A stretch of 64,000 nt of DNA from Streptomyces sp. Root1304 (GTDB taxonomy: Bacteria; Actinomycetota; Actinomycetes; Streptomycetales; Streptomycetaceae). Of the stretch, positions 24,213-33,010 are shown piece by piece. The stretch lies in NCBI RefSeq assembly GCF_001426405.1, contig NZ_LMEP01000026.1, positions 169,847-233,846 of the forward strand. Direction: 5' to 3'. Positions within the stretch are counted from its first letter, which is position 1; each line of letters opens with the position of its first letter. Both the position numbers and the translations under genes were made by a program. The notes below the pieces were generated by a model. That model was not told the origin of the DNA and did not search any database. It was given only the letters and a program-made list of their open reading frames with translations.

Positions 24213-24563
24213 AACCCCTTGTGCGAGGGCGCGGAATGGACCACGATCGGCGACGCTCGGTCCGAACCGCACCACCCCGGCAACCAACCGGGACGCGGCG
24301 AAGGTCCCCACCGGGCGGACCGGTGTTCCGGCACCGGTCATGGACAGGGGGGTTCCCGCTCTTTCCGAACGGGGCCTGTCCGATCAGGCCGTGCTCCGTG
24401 GCGCGGCCCATGGTTGTCGCTCGGGGGTGATCGCCGGTGATGAGGACGCGCAACGCGCCGCCTGCCGTCTCGGCGCTCTCCTTCCCGAGGACGTAGCTCT
24501 TCTCCCATCCCAGGACGGGCCCCGGCCCTTCCGGAGATGTACGTCCGAGAAGGAGGAATTCTC

Positions 24564-25232
24564 ATGCAGTCCCAGGTTCGTGGCGGGACCAGATGGAAGC
24601 GCTTCGCCTTCGTCATGGTCCCGAGTGTGGCCGCGACGGCCGCGATCGGTGTCGGTCTGGCCCAGGGTGCTCTCGCCGCGTCGTTCGCGATCTCCGGCCA
24701 GGAGTTCAAGGTCTCGACCGACAAGCTCGAGGGCACGGAGTTCGTGCAGTACGGCAGCGTCGCCAAGGGCAAGAAGCTGGACGGCACGCCGTTCGGTGCC
24801 CCGGTGGCGGTCTCCGGCTTCGACACGGCCAAGATCACCAACATGTGCCAGTCCGTCGTGACGCCGGTTCCGGTTCTCGGTGACGTCACCCTTCGTCTGG
24901 AGGCGGGCGCAGCTGCCGCCCAGTCCGGCGAGGACGACGACAAGGTCATCGGCAAGGACCTGTACCTCGACGTCTCGGCGCTCGAGGCCGACGCCCAGTT
25001 CACGAACATCGACATCGGCGTCGCGGCGGGCTCCCTGCCGAAGCACAAGGACGGCCAGGGCATCCAGCCCAACACCGAGGCCAACGAGAACGGCTTCGCC
25101 CAGCGCGCCGACAGCGTCACGCTGACCAACGTGAGGCAGAAGGCGTGGGCCACCACGGCCGCCACCTTCAAGCTCCCCGACCTGAAGCTGTCCCTGAGCC
25201 GGGGCACGGGCCAGGAGTGCTTCAAGGGCTGA
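24564..25232 (+). CDS. DUF6230-family exported protein
   Basis: A 222-residue protein with a short basic N-terminus and one hydrophobic segment (about residues 16-38, ending GALAASFA) that could be a signal peptide or anchor. The rest is beta-rich (FAISGQEFKVSTDKLEGTEF, then YLDVSALEADAQFTNIDIG) and ends near a Cys (GQECFKG). The ATG at 24564 follows a near-perfect AAGGAGGAA site. Proteins of this type are labelled cholesterol esterase in some older annotations, as I recall, but no GxSxG serine-hydrolase motif is present, so I do not support that name. A DUF6114 gene follows in the same direction, a pairing seen across Streptomyces. Probable envelope role; unproven. Confidence 0.78.
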   Translation: MQSQVRGGTRWKRFAFVMVPSVAATAAIGVGLAQGALAASFAISGQEFKVSTDKLEGTEFVQYGSVAKGKKLDGTPFGAPVAVSGFDTAKITNMCQSVVTPVPVLGDVTLRLEAGAAAAQSGEDDDKVIGKDLYLDVSALEADAQFTNIDIGVAAGSLPKHKDGQGIQPNTEANENGFAQRADSVTLTNVRQKAWATTAATFKLPDLKLSLSRGTGQECFKG

Positions 25233-25244
25233 CCGAGCCCCTGG

Positions 25245-25270
25245 GTGTGGGCCGCCGCGGCGGCCCACAC
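25245..25270. terminator. Perfect 26-bp palindrome after the DUF6230 gene
   Basis: GTGTGGGCCGCCG is followed directly by its reverse complement, 12 bp after the stop codon. It may terminate or stabilise the transcript. With no T-tract and a same-strand partner gene downstream, partial read-through is likely. Confidence 0.6.
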
Positions 25271-25272
25271 CC

Positions 25273-25360
25273 GCTCCGGGGCTCGTCCCCGCACCGGGTT
25301 CGGCCCGGCGCCGGGTTCGTTCCCGCACCGGGTCCGGCCCGGCTCCGGGGCTCGTCCCCG
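25273..25360. repeat. Direct repeats between DUF6230 and DUF6114 genes
   Basis: A 19-bp unit beginning GCTCCGGGGCTC occurs identically at 25273-25291 and 25342-25360. Between them CGCACCGGGT-T/C-CGGCCCGGC is also present twice. The spacer is non-coding and appears to have grown by local duplication. Confidence 0.7.
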
Positions 25361-25406
25361 CTTCTCCACCTCTTCTCAGCAACACCGCTTCCAGGGAGCT
25401 GTTTCC

Positions 25407-26003
25407 ATGAGCGCCGAGACCCCTGCCTCCCACGGAGTCCCCAAGCAGGACAACCGGTTCAAGGTCTGGCGGCAGACCCGGCCGTTCTGGGCAGGACTGT
25501 TCACCATCCTCGGTGGTCTGCCGATCGCCTACCTCCCCTACGGGGACCTCAGGCTCGGCAACATCACCATGGCGATGAAGACGACCGCGGGATCCGGCGC
25601 GCTGATCATCGGCGCCCTGCTGATCACCCTCGGTCTGACGATGTGGTTCCAGCCCGTCGTCCGGGTCTTCGCGGGCGTCGCGACGATCGTCCTGGGGCTG
25701 GTCTCCATCCCCGTGTCGAACTTCGGCGGTCTGGTCATCGGATTCCTGTTCGCCCTCGTCGGCGGCGGCATGTCCGCCTCGTGGGCGCCCGCGCCACCGG
25801 TCGAGGAGGCCGTCGACGCGGAGGGCGACGACGAGCGCGACCGCGCGTACGAGGACGGGTACGACCGCGACCGGGACGACGAGCCGGAGCAGGCCGGGAC
25901 CGAGGCCCTGTACGCCGCGGGCGTCCCGGAGCAGCGCGAGGCGGAGCACCACGCGACCGAAACGACGATCGACGCCAAGGGCGGGAGGAACAGTGCGGGG
26001 TGA
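25407..26003 (+). CDS. DUF6114-domain membrane protein
   Basis: A 198-residue integral membrane protein. Four hydrophobic segments are at about residues 27-44, 61-80, 83-101 and 107-121. The family core is PFWAGLFTILGGLPIAYLPY and the GxGALIIGALLITLGL span. A long acidic cytoplasmic tail (GDDERDRAYEDGYDRDRDDE) follows. The ATG at 25407 has an AGGGAG site; longer in-frame extensions run through the direct repeats and are not credible. Its 3' end overlaps the next gene by 11 bp. It probably forms a membrane complex with the DUF6230 and Thr/Pro-rich proteins; function unknown. Confidence 0.8.
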   Translation: MSAETPASHGVPKQDNRFKVWRQTRPFWAGLFTILGGLPIAYLPYGDLRLGNITMAMKTTAGSGALIIGALLITLGLTMWFQPVVRVFAGVATIVLGLVSIPVSNFGGLVIGFLFALVGGGMSASWAPAPPVEEAVDAEGDDERDRAYEDGYDRDRDDEPEQAGTEALYAAGVPEQREAEHHATETTIDAKGGRNSAG

Positions 26004-27312
26004 CGAGAATCAGCCGGCGCTCGCGAAGGAGGGCCCGCGGCACGCGGCCCCACGCAAGACGCTGCTGAACAGGATCCAGGGCCCCGCGGGCAAGGCGATG
26101 GCGCTGGCCGCCATGCCGACCGCGGTGTTCGTGGGCATGGGCCTCACGCCCAAGGTCGCCCTCGCCGACGACAAGGACTTCCCGTACGCGCCCGGCCCCT
26201 GTGTCACCCGCTCCGACGAGCCGGTGACCGAGGAGCCGACGAAGCCGGCGGAGACCGCGAAGCCGACCCCGACGTCGACGGCCTCGGCCTCCCCGACGGA
26301 CACGCCGACCACCGCACCGACGGGCACCGCGACGCCCACGCCGACGCCGACCTCGACGGAGGCCGGGCAGGCGACGACGCAGCGGACGCAGGAGCGGGTG
26401 AACACCGCCCCGGCGCCGGCCGCGACGCCGACGGCCACGGCGACACCCACGCCGACGCCGACCCCGACGAAGTCGACGAACCCGCTCGACCCGCTGGGCT
26501 GGGGCGACGCCCTGAAGGACCTCTTCGACGGCCCGGACCCGAAGCCGACGGCGACGCCCACGACGACCGCCCCGACGGCGGCTCCGACGACCCAGGCGCC
26601 CGCCCCGGCCACGACGAAGGCCCCTGCCCAGAAGGCGGCGACCGCCGACGACCCGGTCACCACCACCGCGCCGAAGGCGACCGCCGACCCGGCCGCCGCG
26701 AAGACCAAGGCGGCGATCGAGAAGGCGGCCGAGCAGGCCGGCGTGAAGGTCGAGGAACTGCCCGAGAGCGCCAAGGGCCTCGACGCCAAGAAGGACGAGG
26801 ACATACCCGAGGGCGCCAAGCCCCGCTTCCCGTGCCCCGAACTCGACGAGAAGGCCCTGGCCGACGCCGAACTGGAGCCCGGCATCCCGCTGCTCCCGGA
26901 CGAGTCGTGGCGCCTGGAGAGCTCGCTGCTCACCCTGAGCGGCCTGAAGTACCACGGCATCGTCGAGGTCAGGACGTACGGCGGCAAGACGAAGAAGGTC
27001 CTGAAGTTCACCGCGACCTCGGTGGACATCAAGGACCTGCACCAGATGACGGAACACTCCGACGGCCGCACGGCCCACGTGCGCTCCAAGGCGGGCTCGA
27101 CGTCGACGATCACCCAGGGCACGGTGACGATGTACACGGAGGAGCTGAAGGGCAACCTCATCGGCATCGTCCCGATCACCTTCAGCGCCCAGTCCCCGCC
27201 CCCGGTGGACCTCCCGTGGGTCTTCTTCACCAACGTGAAGCTCAAGCAGGCCGGCCAGTTCGGCGGCACCCTCAGGGTCAAGGACCTCCGCAACACGATC
27301 GAACCGAACTGA
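25993..27312 (+). CDS. Thr/Pro-rich secreted or wall-spanning protein of the DUF6230/DUF6114 module
   Basis: A 439-residue protein starting with GTG at 25993 after a GGGAGGA site, inside the end of the DUF6114 gene. Residues 1-33 are basic, 36-60 are hydrophobic (MALAAMPTAVFVGMGL) with a likely cleavage near KVALADD. Residues about 75-255 are a Thr/Pro/Ala stalk, rich in TPTPTP, typical of cell-wall-spanning and O-glycosylated linkers. The C-terminal domain (about 290-439) is beta-rich with conserved-looking patches (SSLLTLSGLKYHGIVEVRTY) and one Cys. No sortase motif is seen. I do not recognise the C-terminal domain. Low-complexity codon runs make this gene prone to length variation. Confidence 0.75.
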   Translation: MRGDENQPALAKEGPRHAAPRKTLLNRIQGPAGKAMALAAMPTAVFVGMGLTPKVALADDKDFPYAPGPCVTRSDEPVTEEPTKPAETAKPTPTSTASASPTDTPTTAPTGTATPTPTPTSTEAGQATTQRTQERVNTAPAPAATPTATATPTPTPTPTKSTNPLDPLGWGDALKDLFDGPDPKPTATPTTTAPTAAPTTQAPAPATTKAPAQKAATADDPVTTTAPKATADPAAAKTKAAIEKAAEQAGVKVEELPESAKGLDAKKDEDIPEGAKPRFPCPELDEKALADAELEPGIPLLPDESWRLESSLLTLSGLKYHGIVEVRTYGGKTKKVLKFTATSVDIKDLHQMTEHSDGRTAHVRSKAGSTSTITQGTVTMYTEELKGNLIGIVPITFSAQSPPPVDLPWVFFTNVKLKQAGQFGGTLRVKDLRNTIEPN

Positions 27313-27344
27313 ACCCGCGCGCCCCTGCGGGAGCCGTACCTCCG

Positions 27345-27382
27345 CTGTGAGCCGTATCCGGCTGTCCGGATGCGGCTCACAG
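27345..27382 (+). terminator. Terminator after the Thr/Pro-rich gene
   Basis: 17-bp arms with a single mismatch (left begins CTGTGAGCCG, right ends CGGCTCACAG) around loop CTGT, then CATCTTCT. It ends the DUF6230-DUF6114 transcription unit. Confidence 0.85.
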
Positions 27383-27408
27383 CATCTTCTCGACTGCTTG
27401 AAAAAATC

Positions 27409-27438
27409 TTCACATAATCAAACTGGTGTTCTAGTTTG
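27409..27438 (+). promoter_or_regulatory. AT-rich promoter with dyad upstream of the VCBS-like and toxin genes
   Basis: TTCACA (27409-27414) and TAGTTT (27432-27437) are 17 bp apart, a good -35/-10 pair in otherwise GC-rich DNA. A dyad CAAACT (27419-27424) and AGTTTG (27433-27438) covers the spacer and -10, suggesting repression. It lies 111 bp upstream of the VCBS-like gene. Confidence 0.5.
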
Positions 27439-27548
27439 GTGGTTGTCGAGGCCTGTCGCCTCGGTGCTCGGGCGCCGGGGGGTCGCCGTCGCGCAATGAG
27501 CCTCCTTGTGTCCGATGCAGGCAAACCCTGTGAGGACCGACCACATTC

Positions 27549-28445
27549 ATGCGTCGTCAGACCGATCACCCGCTCGCCAGAGCGGTGATCTCCATGGCAG
27601 CTCTCGGCGGGCTTCTGGCCGCCCTGTTCATCGCTGCGAAACCGTCACTTCCCTGGACGGACGGTACGGACAAGGCCGCCGCGGCGCAGGTCCAGGCCGC
27701 TCCCGGACCCGTGATGTTCCCGCTCTTCGGCCGCAAGTCCGGCCGCCTCTACGACTACGAACCGAAAGTCGGGGGCGGCTTCAAGCCCATGGTCGACATG
27801 GGGGGCGATTGGGCCGAGGCTGACGCCATCGTGCAGGCCAACGTCTCCGAGGGCGGCACGGGCAACGACCTCTACCACCGTGTCGACGGCACGCTCTTCT
27901 ACACCGCCGAACGCGGCAACGACACCAAGGTCGTCGGCGGGGGATGGCAGATATACGACGAGCTGGTCTCCGTGGGCAACATGGGCGGGACGGCCGAACC
28001 GGACCTCGTCGCCCGTCAGACGGACGGCACGCTCTGGCTCTACGCGGCCCGGCCCGACGGCCTGCTCCAGCCCCGTATCCGGATCGGCAGCGGCGGCTGG
28101 GGCGCCATGACCGCACTCGTCGGCCGCGGCGACTACACCGGCGACGGCAAGACCGACCTCATCGCCCGGCAATCGGACGGCACGCTCTACCTCTACCCCG
28201 GCACCGGCAACTACGTGGCGGACGGGGTCCTCGGGGCCCGTGTCGCCGTGGGCACCGGCTGGAACATCCACAAGCTGATCGCCTCCTCGGGCGACAACAA
28301 CGGCGACGGCAGGACCGATCTGATCGCCGCGGACACGGCCGGCCTGCTCTGGCTCTTCAAGGGCACCGGAGTCGCCGGCACTCCCTTCGCTCCCCGCGTG
28401 CAGATCGGCACCGGCGGCTGGGCCGCCTTCGACCACCTCTTCTGA
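27549..28445 (+). CDS. Secreted FG-GAP/VCBS-repeat-like beta-propeller protein
   Basis: A 298-residue exported protein. A basic N-terminus and hydrophobic segment at about residues 12-31 form a signal peptide or anchor. The rest is a tandem set of about five repeats with the pattern 'D-x-x-A-R-q-t-D-G-T-L-w-L-Y'. Calcium-binding loops DYTGDGKTDL and DNNGDGRTDL match FG-GAP/VCBS blades. Such repeats occur in Streptomyces surface proteins and in enzymes as carbohydrate- or calcium-dependent adhesion modules. No catalytic domain is present. The toxin-like gene begins 51 bp downstream on the same strand, so the two are probably co-expressed; a helper role in surface display is inference. Confidence 0.8.
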   Translation: MRRQTDHPLARAVISMAALGGLLAALFIAAKPSLPWTDGTDKAAAAQVQAAPGPVMFPLFGRKSGRLYDYEPKVGGGFKPMVDMGGDWAEADAIVQANVSEGGTGNDLYHRVDGTLFYTAERGNDTKVVGGGWQIYDELVSVGNMGGTAEPDLVARQTDGTLWLYAARPDGLLQPRIRIGSGGWGAMTALVGRGDYTGDGKTDLIARQSDGTLYLYPGTGNYVADGVLGARVAVGTGWNIHKLIASSGDNNGDGRTDLIAADTAGLLWLFKGTGVAGTPFAPRVQIGTGGWAAFDHLF

Positions 28446-28496
28446 GGCGCGCCCTCTTCCCTCCCGCCACTTCCGTACGAGAACGGTTGATCCACC

Positions 28497-31400
28497 ATGC
28501 GTATGTACGCGCCTCCGGGCGGCCGCCGCGCCTCCCGCAGATGGACGCGGCTGCTGAGCGCCACCGCCCTGACCACCGCGCTCACCGTAGCTCTCACGAA
28601 CAACCAACTGCCCCGGACGACGGAGCCCATGGCTCCCGTCGCCGCCCTGACCGACGTGCCGGGGAACGAGCCCTTCGACTTCGCCGCCGCCGAAAGGGTG
28701 CGCGCCGACCAGTGCCGGCTCAACCTGACGCTCCGCAGGGGCGGCCAGGCGCTGAAGGCCGTGTCGCGGAGCGGTCTGAACGGCACCGACGCCGAGCTGC
28801 GCGCCGCGGCGGAGAGCGAGCGGTGGCAGGACGGCAACACCCCCCTCGCCATCGCCTGGGACAAGGACAACGCGTGGAGCAACGCCAAGGGCAGTGAACT
28901 GGGGGCCCGGGACGAGGTCTGGGAACAGTCCTTGCACATCCCGCCGCAGACCACTCCGCCCGGCTACACGGTCGCCGGGTTCGAATGGGTCGAGACCGAC
29001 GACAACCCCTTCTACACCACCGGGGTCATGGCCGGACTGGGTGCCCTGTACTTCGGCACCGAGTCGGACATCTACCTCACGGACCAGACGCCGGTCGCGA
29101 GCAAGGAGTCGGTGGACGCGGTCAACTCGATCGCCGCGGCCCGCTACTCCGAGGACCGCTACGAGGACCGCGCGGCGCTGGACGCGCTGAAGTGGCGCAT
29201 GACCTTCATGCACCCGATGTACGCGGACGACGCGCGCATCTTCCTCCAGCACGGCGGCTTCCCGACGACCGCGCCGGACCCGGACACCATGGAGTTCCGC
29301 CTCGACGTCGAGGCGCTCAAGGCGCGGTTCGCCTCCTGCACGACGCACAACCCGCTGGACCCGTACAACGTGCTGGGTGCCGAAGTCGCCCAGGCCTCCG
29401 GCGAGTGGCAGAACGAGCTGTCCGGCCAGAAGGCGCAGCGGGCCGTGATCATGGATGCCGAGGCGAAGGCCTCCCGGCACCTGGGAGTCGCCTCGCAGGC
29501 GATGGCCGAGTCGCTGGCCCAGTCCCTCATCGCGAGCCGGCTCACCGACTGGCAGGCCTACTGGACCAGGCAGTCCCCGAGCTCGACGGACTTCTACCCG
29601 ACGGCCGCCGAGTTCGCGGAGGTCAGGACGAACATCGCCCGCGCCCGGGAGCGGGCCCAGGGCCGGGTCTTCGTCGCCGGACGCGCCGCGCTCGCCGCGC
29701 AGGAGGAGGCGGCACGGGCGGACCAGGCCAAGACCGAGGCGTACGCCCTCGCCGACGCCGCCGGCCTGCCGCGCGGCCGCGGCCTGATGTACGGCCAGCA
29801 GGCCGTACAGGTCGCCAAGGCGTCCGCCGCCGCCGCGCAGGCGGCCTTCAAGGCGACCGAGACGGCGGCGAACGCCACCCGTGCGTCCGCGGCGGACAGC
29901 AAGACCCTGATGGCACTCGCCGAGACACAGGCGCACGCCTCGAAGGCCGAGTTCCGCCGCAAGGCCGCCGAGGAGGCCGAGGCGCAGGCCAAGGCCGCCG
30001 CAGAGGGGGCCGCGTACCAGGCGAAGCTGGCCGCGGACAACGCGGCCAAGGCCAAGGAAGCGGAGGATCGCGTCAAGGCCGCCGAGGCGGAGGCGAAGGC
30101 GGCCGCCGCCGACGCGGCCGCCAAGCGGACGAAGGCCGAGGCGGAAGCCGCGTACGCCAAGTCCCAGAAGGAACTGGCGGATTCGGAGCGGGCCAAGGCC
30201 GCCACCGCGAGGGCGAAGGCGGGTGCCGAACGCCAGGTCGCGGCGGACAAGCTGGCTGCCGCGCAGACCGCCGGCGCCACCGCCGCGACCAAGAAGGACG
30301 AGGCGCTGGCCGCCGAACGGAAGGCGGTCCAGGCCAGGGACAACGCCATCACCGCGGAAGGCCGACGCGACGCCCTGGACGCCAAGGCGTTCGCCCTGGA
30401 AGCCAGAGCGGACGCCGACGAGGGCACCGATGCCGCCACCGCGTCGCGGGCCGCGGCCACGGAGGCGCGCACCGCTGCCGACGAGGCGGGGACGGCGGCG
30501 GCGAACGCCCGTGCGGCGGCGGACTCCGCCACCACGGCCTCGGCCAACGCCAGAGCCGCCGCCACCCGCGCCGAAGGCGCGGCCAAGCGGGCTCAGGCGG
30601 CGGCGGACGCGGCCAAGAGGGACGTCGCGATCACCGAGGCCGCCGTGGCGAAGGCCACCGCCGCCACGGCCGACGCCATCGACGCCGCCGACCAGGCGAA
30701 ATGGAACGCGATCACGGCGAAGGCGCTGGCCGCCACGGCCCGCGACAAGGCCGCCGAGGCCAAGGGGCATGCGGACGTCGCGCGCCAGGAGGCGGCAGCG
30801 GCGGTCGCCGAGTCGGTTCGCGCCGCCGGCTTCGCCTATGCCACCGCGCAGGCGGCGGCCGCGACCCGGAGCTCGGCGCAGCAGGTGATCAAGCCCGCCA
30901 ACGATGCGATCGAGCTCGGATCTCCCTACGCGGACACCGACACCTCAGCGGGTCTCGCGGTGCTCATCGGTCAGTCGTCCATGACCCATGCCGAGCAGCA
31001 GGCCGCTCTCGCGAAGGCCAAGTCCGTCCAGGCCGCCGCCGCGGCCGCCGAGGCGAAGGCCATCGCGGCCCGTGCGACCGCCGACGCGAAGGCCGCCGCG
31101 GACGCGGCTGCCCGCAGCGCCGAGTACGCGGCCGCCGCCACGGCATCGGCCGAGGCCGCCCAGGCGTCCGCGGCCGCCGCGGCGAAGTCGGTCGAGGCGG
31201 CCAAACAGTCGCTCGCCAGAACGGTGGCGTACCACCAGCAGGCGAAGGCGGATGCCGAAGCGGCACAGGGAGCCGCCGACTCCGCCGGAGAGTACGCGGC
31301 GCAGGCGGACGCGGCAGCCAGTGAGGCGGAGAAGGACGCCGGAGCGGCGCGTGATTCGGCGACGGCCGCGGAGAACGACGCCGCCACCGCCGGCAGTGTG

Positions 31401-33002
31401 GCGACCCAGGCCGAACAGGACGCGACGAAGGCCGAGGAATCGGCCGGCCGGGCCGACGAGGCCGCGGACGAAGCCGAGGACGCGGCGACCCGCACCGAGA
31501 ACGCCAAGGCTCAGGAAAGCATTTCGACCGGTGGTGCCACCGGAATCGGAGGGGTCTTCACCCGGCAGACCATGGAGCAGGTCGGTGAGGCGATGCCGCA
31601 GAACGTCTGCGAGCTGGGCATCGGATTCGACGGCTGCACGGTCAAGTTCAAGCTGACGTTCAACGTCGTCGTCGACTTCTATCTCTGCCAGGACCCCGGC
31701 GTCGGTGAAGCCGCGACGGCCGCCAACTGTCCTACGGCGGCGACCACGTGGGTGGGAAGCCAGCGGTTCGACAATCAGGTCTCCTATGTCGACCACTACT
31801 TCACGCGGTGGGAAATCGTCATGGAGTTCGACAAGGCATTCCTCAAGACCGTGTGGTTCGTCCTGACGGACGACTTCGTCCAGTGCTCCAAGGGGAGCGT
31901 CTCCGGGTGCCTGTGGGCGGCGAGCAACTTCATCCCGGGCAAGAAGATCGCCGATGCCATCGACCTGATCCGGGCTCTCGACGCGGCGATGAACGTCGGG
32001 GTCGGGGTGGCGGACGCGTACCGGGCGCTCAAGAACCTGGACCTGGACCCGCAGGTCATGGCCGCCATCACCAGGGAGACGAACCTGGTCGAGGACGCCC
32101 TCACCGCATGCGCCACCAACAGCTTCCTCGGGGAGACGCCGGTCGTCATGGCGGACGGGTCGACCCGGCCCATCAGTGACGTGCGGATCGGCGATCTCGT
32201 CCTCGCGGCCGATCCGGACAGCGGTGAGCGCCGTGGGATGCGGGTGTCCTCGACCTTCCGCCACGAGACGAAGGACCTCGTCGAGGTACGTCTCGTCGAC
32301 GGCTCCGCGATGGTCACCACGCCCGGGCACAAGGTCCACGTCGTCGGTCGCGGGTGGACCCTCGCCAAGGACCTTCGCCCCGGAAACCTGGTGATCGGTG
32401 CCGACGGGACGGCCGGCCGTGTGGCATCGGTACGGGACCGCGACGAGCGTGCCGCGCTCGTCGTGTACGACCTGACGGTGGAGGGTCTCCGCACGTTCTT
32501 CGTCGGCACCCGGGGGGCGACGGCTCGGAGTGTCCTCGTCCACAACTGCCTGAACCTCCTCACGCACGAATCCGCGACCGCGGGTCATACGATCGCGGAC
32601 CATGTCACGCCCTCGGCTCAGAAAGCGATCGAACTGGCGAAGGCGAAGCTGGTGAAGAACCCGAGCGGTCCGGGGATCAATTCCATTTGGAACGACCTGC
32701 CGACCGCTCAGGCGGCCGTGGACGAGGCCATGAAGAAGTTCCTCACCGGTGGATCCGCTGCGCAGAACGCGAAGAACCGCAAGCGTCTGAACGACTGGAT
32801 GGCGAGAACCCCCAAGGATTCGAGCAGTCCTCTTCACCTGCTCTCGTTCAAGGTGAGGCTTGACACTCAGGGGTCGCTGGGTACCGTCTACCGCCATGAC
32901 GGAGAGTTCTGGAAAGCCGGAAATACCGTGGCTATCACCCTGCAAAGGACAGGAATGCCGAAGCACAACGGGTTCATCGTCTACACAGCATCGCCGGAGT
33001 AG
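28497..33002 (+). CDS. Polymorphic-toxin-like giant protein: signal anchor, coiled coil, Hint domain, RNase A-like C-terminus
   Basis: A 1501-residue protein. Residues about 1-45 are a basic/hydrophobic export signal. About 50-400 is a unique N-terminal domain, and about 400-1010 is an Ala/Lys/Glu coiled coil. About 1015-1200 is a Cys-containing pre-toxin region. Residues 1205-1350 form a Hint (intein/hedgehog-like) domain: CATNSFLGETPVVMADGS, then VRIGDLVLAADPDSG, TTPGHKVHV, and the C-terminal splice motif VLVHN before Cys1351. The 151-residue tip carries GHTIADHV (His1364, His1369), a central NAKNRKRLNDWM and an end GFIVYTASPE. That pattern fits the CdiA-type RNase A-like toxin family. The Hint domain would release the tip by autoproteolysis. 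An apparent immunity gene begins 8 bp later. Confidence 0.8.
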   Translation: MRMYAPPGGRRASRRWTRLLSATALTTALTVALTNNQLPRTTEPMAPVAALTDVPGNEPFDFAAAERVRADQCRLNLTLRRGGQALKAVSRSGLNGTDAELRAAAESERWQDGNTPLAIAWDKDNAWSNAKGSELGARDEVWEQSLHIPPQTTPPGYTVAGFEWVETDDNPFYTTGVMAGLGALYFGTESDIYLTDQTPVASKESVDAVNSIAAARYSEDRYEDRAALDALKWRMTFMHPMYADDARIFLQHGGFPTTAPDPDTMEFRLDVEALKARFASCTTHNPLDPYNVLGAEVAQASGEWQNELSGQKAQRAVIMDAEAKASRHLGVASQAMAESLAQSLIASRLTDWQAYWTRQSPSSTDFYPTAAEFAEVRTNIARARERAQGRVFVAGRAALAAQEEAARADQAKTEAYALADAAGLPRGRGLMYGQQAVQVAKASAAAAQAAFKATETAANATRASAADSKTLMALAETQAHASKAEFRRKAAEEAEAQAKAAAEGAAYQAKLAADNAAKAKEAEDRVKAAEAEAKAAAADAAAKRTKAEAEAAYAKSQKELADSERAKAATARAKAGAERQVAADKLAAAQTAGATAATKKDEALAAERKAVQARDNAITAEGRRDALDAKAFALEARADADEGTDAATASRAAATEARTAADEAGTAAANARAAADSATTASANARAAATRAEGAAKRAQAAADAAKRDVAITEAAVAKATAATADAIDAADQAKWNAITAKALAATARDKAAEAKGHADVARQEAAAAVAESVRAAGFAYATAQAAAATRSSAQQVIKPANDAIELGSPYADTDTSAGLAVLIGQSSMTHAEQQAALAKAKSVQAAAAAAEAKAIAARATADAKAAADAAARSAEYAAAATASAEAAQASAAAAAKSVEAAKQSLARTVAYHQQAKADAEAAQGAADSAGEYAAQADAAASEAEKDAGAARDSATAAENDAATAGSVATQAEQDATKAEESAGRADEAADEAEDAATRTENAKAQESISTGGATGIGGVFTRQTMEQVGEAMPQNVCELGIGFDGCTVKFKLTFNVVVDFYLCQDPGVGEAATAANCPTAATTWVGSQRFDNQVSYVDHYFTRWEIVMEFDKAFLKTVWFVLTDDFVQCSKGSVSGCLWAASNFIPGKKIADAIDLIRALDAAMNVGVGVADAYRALKNLDLDPQVMAAITRETNLVEDALTACATNSFLGETPVVMADGSTRPISDVRIGDLVLAADPDSGERRGMRVSSTFRHETKDLVEVRLVDGSAMVTTPGHKVHVVGRGWTLAKDLRPGNLVIGADGTAGRVASVRDRDERAALVVYDLTVEGLRTFFVGTRGATARSVLVHNCLNLLTHESATAGHTIADHVTPSAQKAIELAKAKLVKNPSGPGINSIWNDLPTAQAAVDEAMKKFLTGGSAAQNAKNRKRLNDWMARTPKDSSSPLHLLSFKVRLDTQGSLGTVYRHDGEFWKAGNTVAITLQRTGMPKHNGFIVYTASPE

Positions 33003-33010
33003 GGTTCACA

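Larger units (their letters stand above)
23965..24563. other. 599-bp non-coding region with repeated inverted repeats
   Basis: No credible gene was found; the small open frames here have no ribosome-binding site or family character. It holds a long hairpin (24029-24066) and two further dyads (24069-24081, 24195-24212) listed separately. The 330 bp after 24212 are GC-rich with no promoter I can call, ending in the strong AAGGAGGAA site of the DUF6230 gene. It is unusually long for this window and probably carries a regulated promoter plus a long leader. Confidence 0.6.

Noticed and set aside
24564..25232. Cholesterol esterase function for the DUF6230 protein
   Set aside because: No GxSxG or other hydrolase motif is present; only an older annotation label supports it.
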